The notes under the pieces are model-generated. The model searched no databases. It worked only from the letters and a program-made list of their open reading frames with translations, and was not told the DNA's origin. Below, one piece after another: positions 5,245 to 10,976 of a stretch of 12,878 bases of DNA. The number at the start of each line of letters is the position of its first letter. The first letter of the stretch is position 1. The translations under genes were made by a program, and so were the position numbers. This DNA comes from Nocardioidaceae bacterium (lineage in GTDB: Bacteria > Actinomycetota > Actinomycetes > Propionibacteriales > Nocardioidaceae): positions 1 to 12,878 of the forward strand of contig JACCUS010000131.1 of assembly GCA_013811715.1 (NCBI GenBank). Reading direction: 5' to 3'.

Positions 5245-5302
5245 GAGACCGCTCCGGCGCAGCGCGCCCAACGAGACCTCGCGCGATGACACACTTGGAC
5301 CC

Positions 5303-5884
5303 ATGACGACGAGCCAACCACACGGCGCGAAGGTGCGCCCAGCGGCGGGCTGGTACATCATCCCCATCGGTCTGTTGTTGGTGAGCCTCGGCCTGGTTAT
5401 CGCGGTGGTGGTCTCCTTCGCTGACTTCATCAACAAGGGTGTCGACCCCGTGGCGAACGACTCCCAGGTGACCGTCCCCGAGGATGGCCTGACCGTCTAC
5501 TCCACCAGCAGGCTGGCGGTCGGGGGCTGCTTGCTGTCCGCGCCGGGCACGCGACCGATCCCGCTCGAGTCCTTCGACGCCGAGTTCAGCCTCGACGCTG
5601 CCGGCCCCACGTTCTACGCGCTCGCGTCCACACCCGAAGGGATCAAGCCGGGCGCCTACCGGCTGAGCTGCGGCGTGGGCGACAACGCGCTGGGCATCGG
5701 CCAGCGGCTCGACGTCGGAGCTGTTGCGGTGCGGGTGCTGTGGGGGGTTGTGGTGCCGTTGGTGTTGGGCTTCGTCGGCCTGGTCGTCTTGATCGTTCTG
5801 CTCGTCATGCGTCACAACAGCAAGTCGCGGCTGCGGGCAACGCAACGGGCGACCACTGCCGGTTACCGCGGCGGCCCCCTCTGA
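5303..5884 (+). CDS. Two-TM membrane protein with an extracytoplasmic domain
   Basis: I do not recognise a named family. The 193-residue product has TM segments at about 17-40 (WYIIPIGLLLVSLGLVIAVV) and 143-169 (VLWGVVVPLVLGFVGLVVLI), so residues 41-142 should lie outside. That domain has two cysteines, Cys76 (G-G-C-L-L-S) and Cys123 (L-S-C-G-V-G), well placed for one disulfide, and a pattern of short beta strands. The C-terminal tail is basic and cytoplasmic. ATG 5303 is chosen because the N-terminus there is normal and CACACT stands seven bases upstream, a leaderless arrangement; the in-frame start at 5198 would add charged sequence without a membrane signal. The TGA stop is the first three bases of the hairpin repeat at 5882. 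Confidence 0.7.
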   Translation: MTTSQPHGAKVRPAAGWYIIPIGLLLVSLGLVIAVVVSFADFINKGVDPVANDSQVTVPEDGLTVYSTSRLAVGGCLLSAPGTRPIPLESFDAEFSLDAAGPTFYALASTPEGIKPGAYRLSCGVGDNALGIGQRLDVGAVAVRVLWGVVVPLVLGFVGLVVLIVLLVMRHNSKSRLRATQRATTAGYRGGPL

Positions 5885-5933
5885 CTTGTCAGAACGTCGG
5901 CGTCCTATAGCCCCTTGACGCTCTGACAAGTCG
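5882..5933 (+). repeat. 52-bp hairpin repeat, left copy
   Basis: The unit begins TGACTTGTCAGAACG and ends CGCTCTGACAAGTCG. The arms at 5884-5896 and 5919-5931 pair over 13 positions with one A-C mismatch, and the stem extends inward by T-A, C-G and two G-T pairs. The apical part contains CCTATA. The opening TGA is the stop codon of the membrane protein gene. A second copy at 6948-6999 lies in opposite orientation; both are 52 bp and share both ends and the GGCGnCCTATA core. It may act as terminator, as recognition site for the nuclease-like protein encoded between the copies, or both. Confidence 0.8.
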
Positions 5934-5961
5934 GGGTGCACAGCTGACGCCACGCTGGTGG

Positions 5962-5970
5962 TTGTCCACA
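5962..5970 (+). promoter_or_regulatory. DnaA-box-like site TTGTCCACA
   Basis: This 9-mer equals the DnaA box consensus of actinobacteria. It is a single site 53 bases upstream of the DUF559 gene, not an origin cluster. It could be chance or a control site. Confidence 0.3.
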
Positions 5971-6023
5971 GCAGTGCCATCTGGCGCAGCGCCGGCGGTC
6001 GCCGCGTCGGCACACTCGCTGGC

Positions 6024-6965
6024 ATGTACGCCGGCCTGCGACGATGCCCCCAGATCACCCATCTGGCCCTGTCCCAGGCCGGCGTCCTCACCCGTGCGCA
6101 GTTAGCGCGTGCGGGCATCACCCAGGCGTACGTCGACAGCCAGGTGGAAGCCGAGCGCTGGACGCCTTGGGCCCGAGACGTGATGCTGCTGCAAAACGCC
6201 GCACCGAATCGACGTCAGTTGATGTGGATCGCCCTACTCGACGCGGCCATTCCCAGTGCATTGGCCAGCCACACATCGCTCCAGATGTGTGGCTTCCGGG
6301 CTTTCGCCGCCGAGGCCGAGTCGATTCACATCGTCGTTCCCCGTGGCAACAAGTGCGCTGACCTGCCCGGCGTCAAGGTGCACGAGTCGCGACGGTTCGA
6401 CGAGCGCCACATCACGGTCTATCGCGGGTTCCCGTGCACCGAACGAGCCCGGTCTGCGATCGACGCGGCTGCCTGGCAGCCCTGGCCCCGGTTCGCGATC
6501 ACCGTGCTTGCCGCCGCCGTCCAGCAGCGAGTCTGCACCGTCAGCCACCTCGAGGAGGCGCTGGCCAAGGTCGGGCGCGTCCGGCACAAGAGACACATGC
6601 GGCTCGCCCTGAAGGACATCGCCGGCGGCGCCGAGTCACTGGGTGAGATCGACATGGCCGCTCTGTGCCGCAGATTCGGTCTCCAGCCACCTGATCGCCA
6701 GCGCAGCCGCCGTGACCCCAGCGGGCGGCGGCGCTATCTCGACTGCGAGTGGCACCTCGACGACGGCGCCGTCGTCGTCTTGGAGATCGACGGCACGCAC
6801 CACCTCGACGTCGAGCACTGGACAGCCGACATGAAGCGGGAACGCAAGGTGGTCATCAGCGGCCGCCGAGTCCTGCGAGCCGCGGCCTCCGAGGTGAGAC
6901 TGGAGGGGGCGGCACTCATGGCCGACCTCGCAGCCATGGGTGTCCCACGACTTGTCAGAACGTGA
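6024..6965 (+). CDS. AbiEi-like N-terminus fused to DUF559 (Vsr/PD-(D/E)XK-like) nuclease domain
   Basis: The 313-residue protein has an N-terminal winged-helix-like part, HLALSQAGVLTRAQLARAGI (13-32), then A-Y-V-D-S-Q-V-E and a W-T-P-W-A-R segment. This arrangement is found in AbiEi-type antitoxin proteins. The middle (about 60-200) resembles the AbiEi C-terminal region. Residues about 204-295 form a DUF559/Vsr-like fold: E208, D240 in R-Y-L-D, E254-I-D256-G-T-H-H, then D-x-K-R-E-R and a V-L-R strand near 283-285. The acidic residues suit a metal-dependent endonuclease. No AbiEii toxin gene is adjacent. ATG 6024 with CACACT seven bases upstream suggests a leaderless transcript. The gene is enclosed by two inverted 52-bp hairpin repeats, and its last codons (RLVRT, stop) lie inside the right copy. 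Actual substrate and activity are unknown. Confidence 0.75.
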   Translation: MYAGLRRCPQITHLALSQAGVLTRAQLARAGITQAYVDSQVEAERWTPWARDVMLLQNAAPNRRQLMWIALLDAAIPSALASHTSLQMCGFRAFAAEAESIHIVVPRGNKCADLPGVKVHESRRFDERHITVYRGFPCTERARSAIDAAAWQPWPRFAITVLAAAVQQRVCTVSHLEEALAKVGRVRHKRHMRLALKDIAGGAESLGEIDMAALCRRFGLQPPDRQRSRRDPSGRRRYLDCEWHLDDGAVVVLEIDGTHHLDVEHWTADMKRERKVVISGRRVLRAAASEVRLEGAALMADLAAMGVPRLVRT

Positions 6966-6999
6966 GCGCGTTATAGGCCGCCCGCGTTCTGACAAGTCA
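6948..6999 (-). repeat. 52-bp hairpin repeat, right copy (inverted)
   Basis: On the minus strand this unit starts TGACTTGTCAGAACG and ends CGTTCTGACAAGTCG, the same ends as the left copy. Its arms at 6950-6962 and 6985-6997 pair perfectly over 13 bp, and the stem can continue with G-C, G-C, C-G and G-C pairs. One internal pair is C-G in the left copy and G-C here, a compensating change. The TGA at its outer end is the paaN stop codon (minus), and the DUF559 gene also stops inside it at 6963-6965. It therefore sits between two convergent genes and can act as a two-way terminator. Confidence 0.8.
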
Positions 7000-8679
7000 G
7001 ATGTGGCGGCGGGACTGGATGAAGCGGAACCTGCTGGCGACGAACGCCCCGTCGGTGAACGTGGCGTTGGCGGCCGGGTTGGCGCCGGTGCCGTGGAAGT
7101 CGCTGAACGCCGCCGACTGGTTGACGAAGATCTGGCCGGTGAGGTTCTCGCTGAGCGCGACCCCCGCGTCGAGTGCGGCGGAGCGCATCGAGGCCACAAC
7201 CGACTCGTCTGTCGTGTAGACCGAGGCGGTCATGGCGCCATGCTCTGTCGCAGTCCGGCGGAAGACCTCGATCGACTCGGCCGTGCCTTCGGTCTTGATC
7301 AGGTAGGCGACCGGGCCGAAGGTCTCGCTTTCGTACGTCGACCGGTCGCTCACCTCCAGAGTCACCACGGCCGGCGTACGCACGACCGCGTCGGCGAAGG
7401 CCGGGTGCGTGACCTGCCGCGACTCGATCGCCACCTTCCCGTCGCCGGAGCCGGCCCGCTCGAGTCGCTCGAGCACGCCTTCGTTGACGACACCGCCCAA
7501 CAGCTCGACGGCCCGCGCGTCGTCGCCGACGAGCTTCGTCAACGCGCCGGCCAGCCCTGCGACCACGTCGTCGACGGACTTGTGGCCGTCGTCGGTCTCG
7601 ATCCCCCGCGCCGGGAGGAACAGGTTCTGCGGCGCCGTGCACATCTGGCCCGTATACAGCGCGAGCGAGAAGGCCAGGTTGAAGCACATCTGCTTGAAGG
7701 AGTCGGTCGAGTCGAGCACGACCGTGTTGACTCCGGACTTCTCGGTGAAGACGGACGCCTGGCGGGCGTTGTCCTCCAGCCAGTCGCCGAACGCGTTCCC
7801 GCCCGTGAAGTCGATCAGCTTGACCTCCGGGCGCACCGCGAGCACCGCCGCCAGCCCGTCGGCCGGGTCCTCGGCCGCCAACGTCACCAGATGCGGGTCG
7901 AAGCCTGCCTCGGCCAGCACCTCCTGACACGCCTGCACGGTGATCGCGAGCGGCAGCACCGCGCCCGGGTGTGGCTTCACGATCACCGGGTTGCCGGTGA
8001 CCAGCGAGGCGAACAGCCCCGGCCAGGAGTTCCACGTCGGGAACGTGTTGCAGCCGACGACCAGCGCGAGTCCGCGCGGCACGACGGTGAACGTCTTCTC
8101 CATCCGGATCGACGCGTCCCGCCCGGGCTTCTCCCAGATCGCGGTAGTCGGCACCCGGGTCATCTCCGCGTAGGCGTAGGCGATCGACTCCAGCGCGCGG
8201 TCGAGCGCGTGCGCGCCGCCGGCCTGGAAGGCCATCACGAACGCCTGTCCGGAGGTATGCATGACGGCGTTGGCGAGCTCGAAGACCCTTGCGTGCAGAC
8301 GCTTGAGCACCTCCAGACCGACTCCGACCCGCGCCTCGATCCCGGCGTCTCGCCACGCCACGAGGCCCGCTCCGGCGGCGGCGACCAGGTCTGGCACACC
8401 GTCGGCGGTGACCCGCGGGTAGCGCACGTCGAGGGCCTTGCCGTACGGCGACTTCTCGGTCGCCACCGCCCCATTGGCTCCAGGCGCGGCGACCGGGAAC
8501 TCCTGGCCGAGCAGCGCGTCGAAGGCGGCTGCCCCGTCGGCGGCCGCGGTCTCGCCGTACACCCTGGGGCTGGGCGACTCGGGGAACGCGCTGAAGTAGC
8601 CGCGTGACCCGACCGCCTCGACGGCGTCGTCGAGCATCGAGCGGTGAGTGGCGAAGAGGTCGGCGGCGACATGGCTCAT
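6997..8679 (-). CDS. Phenylacetic acid degradation protein PaaN (aldehyde dehydrogenase family)
   Basis: The 560-residue protein belongs to the ALDH superfamily in the long PaaN form associated with phenylacetate breakdown, proposed to oxidise an aldehyde intermediate with NAD(P). The family N-terminus is clear: R-G-Y-F-S-A-F-P-E-S-P-S-P-x-V-Y-G-E-T at 26-43. ALDH features follow: C-N-T-F-P-T-W-N near 210, V-K-P-H with Lys235, F-T-G-G-N-A-F-G at 292-299, F-T-E-K-S-G with Glu313, and G-Q-M-C-T-A-P with catalytic Cys347. The protein has the family's usual length and ends FRFIQSRRHI. ATG 8679 is preferred because GAGG lies eight bases upstream; GTG 8688 directly abuts that box. It diverges from the GNAT-paaI series and its TGA stop is part of the hairpin repeat. 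Confidence 0.92.
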   Translation of the reverse strand: MSHVAADLFATHRSMLDDAVEAVGSRGYFSAFPESPSPRVYGETAAADGAAAFDALLGQEFPVAAPGANGAVATEKSPYGKALDVRYPRVTADGVPDLVAAAGAGLVAWRDAGIEARVGVGLEVLKRLHARVFELANAVMHTSGQAFVMAFQAGGAHALDRALESIAYAYAEMTRVPTTAIWEKPGRDASIRMEKTFTVVPRGLALVVGCNTFPTWNSWPGLFASLVTGNPVIVKPHPGAVLPLAITVQACQEVLAEAGFDPHLVTLAAEDPADGLAAVLAVRPEVKLIDFTGGNAFGDWLEDNARQASVFTEKSGVNTVVLDSTDSFKQMCFNLAFSLALYTGQMCTAPQNLFLPARGIETDDGHKSVDDVVAGLAGALTKLVGDDARAVELLGGVVNEGVLERLERAGSGDGKVAIESRQVTHPAFADAVVRTPAVVTLEVSDRSTYESETFGPVAYLIKTEGTAESIEVFRRTATEHGAMTASVYTTDESVVASMRSAALDAGVALSENLTGQIFVNQSAAFSDFHGTGANPAANATFTDGAFVASRFRFIQSRRHI

Positions 8680-8727
8680 GGAGTGCACCTCGGCAGGATT
8701 CGGTATGACAGGTCGGCTGCATCGCTG

Positions 8728-8733
8728 AGCCTA
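8728..8733 (-). promoter_or_regulatory. Putative -10 box of paaN
   Basis: TAGGCT on the minus strand predicts a start near 8721 and a leader of about 42 bases containing the GAGG ribosome binding site. No convincing -35 is seen at 17 bp (ATCTTG). The left arm of the inverted repeat is five bases upstream of it. Confidence 0.4.
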
Positions 8734-8738
8734 CTCCG

Positions 8739-8778
8739 TCACACCCAGAGCAAGATCACCCGCCGGAGCTGGGTGTGA
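8739..8778. promoter_or_regulatory. Inverted repeat, likely shared operator of paaN and the GNAT-paaI genes
   Basis: TCACACCCAG (8739-8748) and CTGGGTGTGA (8769-8778) are perfect reverse complements with 20 bases between, so the half-site centres are 30 bp apart, near three helical turns. The left arm lies just upstream of the paaN -10 box and the right arm directly abuts the hexamer GAGGGT (8779-8784), a possible -10 for the GNAT gene. A dimeric repressor bound here would cover both promoters. The binding protein is not encoded nearby. Confidence 0.55.
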
Positions 8779-8790
8779 GAGGGTTCCCAG

Positions 8791-9267
8791 GTGAAGATCC
8801 GGCCCCTGGAGGACGCCGACGTCCCCGCGGTGATCGCTCTCAACCACGAAGCCGCCTCGGCCCTGAGTCCGCTCGACTACGAAGGCCTGTCGAGGCATCG
8901 CGCCGAGGCCGCACACGTCGTGGTCTGTGAGGTCGACGACACGGTGGCTGCGTTCGCGGTCGCGTACGCACCGGGGGCGACGTACGAGTCGATCAACTAC
9001 GGCTGGCACGCCGCCCGCTTCGACGACTTCCTCTACCTCGACCGGATCGCCGTCGGTGGCGACTTCCGGCGCCGGGGCATCGCGACACTCCTGTACGACG
9101 ACCTGGAGGCGCGCGCCGCTCCGCGCGGGAGGATGCTCTGCGAGGTGAACTCGGAGCCACCCAACGTCGAGTCGCTCGCCTTCCACCGCCACCGGGGTTA
9201 CCGCGACATCGGCCATCTGGCCCAAACCGACGGCCACGAGACGGTGATGATGGAGAAGCCGCTGTGA
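8791..9267 (+). CDS. GNAT family N-acetyltransferase
   Basis: The 158-residue protein is one GNAT domain. It begins KIRPLEDADVPAVIALNHEA, has Y-L-D-R-I-A-V (82-88), then the acetyl-CoA loop R-R-R-G-I-A (93-98), C-E-V-N-S-E-P-P-N-V-E-S near 117-128, and F-H-R-H-R-G-Y (131-137). The Asn-rich segment and F-H-x-x-x-G-F/Y are conserved in an uncharacterised GNAT subgroup; the acceptor is unknown. The start is GTG 8791: GAGAGGG at 8777-8783 could be its ribosome binding site (7-base gap), or GAGGGT a leaderless -10. The stop overlaps the paaI start (GTGA), so the two are co-translated. Divergence from paaN and the shared inverted repeat suggest common control. Confidence 0.85.
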   Translation: MKIRPLEDADVPAVIALNHEAASALSPLDYEGLSRHRAEAAHVVVCEVDDTVAAFAVAYAPGATYESINYGWHAARFDDFLYLDRIAVGGDFRRRGIATLLYDDLEARAAPRGRMLCEVNSEPPNVESLAFHRHRGYRDIGHLAQTDGHETVMMEKPL

Positions 9268-9686
9268 CACCGGACGAGCTCGCCTGGCGATGTGCTGAGG
9301 TGATGTGGGCCGACGACACCGCCTCGCAGAAAATGGGCATGGTGTTGAACCGGGTCGCGACCGGCACCGCCACCCTCTCGATGCCCGTGCGCGACGACAT
9401 GACCAACGGCCACGGCACCGCCCATGGCGGCTTCATCTTCGCCCTCGCCGACTCGGCGTTCGCGTTCGCCTGCAACTCGCGCAACGAGCGTACCGTCGCC
9501 CAGGCGTGCGACATCGTCTTCTCCGCGCCTGCCCATCAGGGTGACCTGCTCGTGGCCGCGGCGACCGAGCGGCATCGCTTCGGACGCAACGGCATCTACG
9601 ATGTGCGGGTCACCTGCGGCGACCAAATCGTCGCCGAGTTCCGCGGCCGCAGCCGCGCGGTCGGCGGCGCCCACATCGACTGCTGA
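9264..9686 (+). CDS. PaaI-type hydroxyphenylacetyl-CoA thioesterase (hotdog fold)
   Basis: The 140-residue hotdog protein matches PaaI, a thioesterase that removes stalled aryl-CoA thioesters (ring-hydroxylated phenylacetyl-CoA) and so rescues CoA during phenylacetate breakdown. The signature N-G-H-G-T-A-H-G-G-F-I-F-A-L-A-D-S-A-F-A occupies 48-67, with His54-Gly-Gly and the catalytic Asp63, followed by the C-N-S of PaaI at 70-72. The domain ends with F-G-R-N-G-I-Y-D-V near 112-120. GTG 9264 overlaps the GNAT stop by four bases. The MFS gene starts 39 bases later. With paaN across the divergent promoter, this is the strongest pointer to aryl-CoA metabolism. The core paaABCDE monooxygenase and paaK ligase are not in the window. 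Confidence 0.9.
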   Translation: MTPDELAWRCAEVMWADDTASQKMGMVLNRVATGTATLSMPVRDDMTNGHGTAHGGFIFALADSAFAFACNSRNERTVAQACDIVFSAPAHQGDLLVAAATERHRFGRNGIYDVRVTCGDQIVAEFRGRSRAVGGAHIDC

Positions 9687-9725
9687 CTCCTCCGCCGCCG
9701 GCCTCGGGCTGGCAATGTTGGACGT

Positions 9726-10976
9726 GTGGCCCGCTCATCGACCGGCGTGACGGCACGCACGCCCTACTTCGGCTTCGCGGTGTTCGGCGCGTTCTGGGGT
9801 GTGTGGGGAGCATCCGTGCCGGCTGTGCGCGACCAGGCCGGGGTCACCGACGGGCAGCTCGGCACCGCTTTGCTCTTCGTCGGCGCGGGCGCGCTGCCTG
9901 CCATGCAGGTCGCCGGCCGAGCCGTCGACCGATGGGGCCACCGCGCCACCGCGGTGTTGCTGGTGTCGCTGGGCGCCGCGGGCGTATTGCTGGCCGCGAT
10001 CGCGTCGGACCTATGGACGCTCTCCGCGGGACTGGCGCTGGTCGGGGCGTCTTCGGGCGCCGCCGACGTGGGGATCAACTCTGCCGCCGGCTCGGTGGAG
10101 CAGGCCACCACGCGGCCGGTGATCACCCGTTCCCACGCGGTCTTCTCGGCGGCGGTCGTCTTCGCCAGTCTCGTCGCCGGGCTGATGCACGGTGTCGGCG
10201 CCCCCGTCGTGACTCCGTTCCTGCTCGTCGGCCTGGCCGCCGCCGCGGCGGGTGCGATCGTCGCCCTCGACGCCGGCGACGGCGTTGACGAAGCACAGCC
10301 GCCGGGTGTCGGTCAGGCAAGTCGTCCGAGCCGGCCGAGCCTGCGCCTGCTGCCGCTGCTCGTCGTCGGCGTACTGGCCGCCTTGGCCTTCGCCGTGGAG
10401 AACGCCCACCAGAGCTGGAGCGCGGTCTACCTCGTCGACGTCCTCGACGCGGGCGCCGGGGTCGCTGCTGCCGGGCCAGCGGTCTTCGCTGCGGTCGTCG
10501 CTGTCACTCGCTTCGCCGTCAGCACCGTCCACACCCGGCATGCCAGCGCCATCCTCGTCACCGGCTCAGCCGCCGCTGCTGCGGGTACGGCGGTGGTCGC
10601 GACCGCGTCTAACGTGTTGATGGCGCAGGTCGGGCTGTCGCTGGCTGCCGCCGGCACCGCAGTCCTCTTCCCGACACTGCTCAGCATCGTCGCCCGCCAC
10701 ACCGACGAACGGGCTCGGGGTGCCGCCACGTCGGTCGTGACCACGGTGGCCTATCTCGGCTTCCTTGCGGGGCCGGTGTACGTGGGTCGATGGGCCGACG
10801 CGGTCGAGCTTCCCGGCGCGATGTTCGCCGTCGCCGCCCTCGCCGCGCTGTTGGCCGTGCTGAGCTGGCCAGTCCTTCGCGCCCTCGCGGCAGGTCCCGC
10901 CCAGTGGGCAAGCCGCAGCGACGATCCCCCTCGTCCGTCGCCCGTAGAGTCGCCACGTGACCAGCCTGCTCAGTGA
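9726..10976 (+). CDS. Major facilitator superfamily transporter
   Basis: The 416-residue protein has about 12 hydrophobic segments in two halves around a polar loop near 180-205. Near the N-terminus is F-G-A-F-W-G-V-W-G-A-S-V-P (20-32). A motif-A-like loop, G-R-A-V-D-R-W-G-H-R (64-73), joins TM2 and TM3. D-V-G-I-N-S-A-A-G-S-V-E followed by R-S-H-A-V-F-S-A is typical of YbjJ/FucP-like carriers. The substrate is unknown; position between paaI and a CoA-transferase suggests an organic acid or its product, but family members vary. GTG 9726 is the likely start, with CAATGT seven bases upstream and no Shine-Dalgarno sequence. The 3' end overlaps the CoA-transferase by 20 bases. Confidence 0.85.
   Translation: MARSSTGVTARTPYFGFAVFGAFWGVWGASVPAVRDQAGVTDGQLGTALLFVGAGALPAMQVAGRAVDRWGHRATAVLLVSLGAAGVLLAAIASDLWTLSAGLALVGASSGAADVGINSAAGSVEQATTRPVITRSHAVFSAAVVFASLVAGLMHGVGAPVVTPFLLVGLAAAAAGAIVALDAGDGVDEAQPPGVGQASRPSRPSLRLLPLLVVGVLAALAFAVENAHQSWSAVYLVDVLDAGAGVAAAGPAVFAAVVAVTRFAVSTVHTRHASAILVTGSAAAAAGTAVVATASNVLMAQVGLSLAAAGTAVLFPTLLSIVARHTDERARGAATSVVTTVAYLGFLAGPVYVGRWADAVELPGAMFAVAALAALLAVLSWPVLRALAAGPAQWASRSDDPPRPSPVESPRDQPAQ
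10945..10957 (+). promoter_or_regulatory. Putative leaderless promoter inside the MFS 3' end
   Basis: TAGAGT at 10945-10950 lies exactly six bases before GTG 10957, the leaderless spacing, and fits TANNNT. No Shine-Dalgarno sequence is present. The CoA-transferase may be transcribed on its own as well as by read-through from the MFS gene. Confidence 0.4.

Noticed and set aside
5198..5302. Upstream start of the two-TM membrane protein at 5198
   Set aside because: It would add 35 charged residues before the first membrane segment, covering the divergent promoter region; ATG 5303 gives a normal N-terminus.
6940..8607. 555-codon open frame on the plus strand opposite paaN
   Set aside because: It is a GC-rich antisense shadow of paaN: the product is Arg/Gly/Asp/His-rich without domains, while the minus-strand frame shows all aldehyde dehydrogenase motifs.
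6971..8722. 583-codon second minus-strand frame across paaN
   Set aside because: Arg/Gly/Ala-rich, no motifs, and shifted relative to the frame that encodes the PaaN protein.
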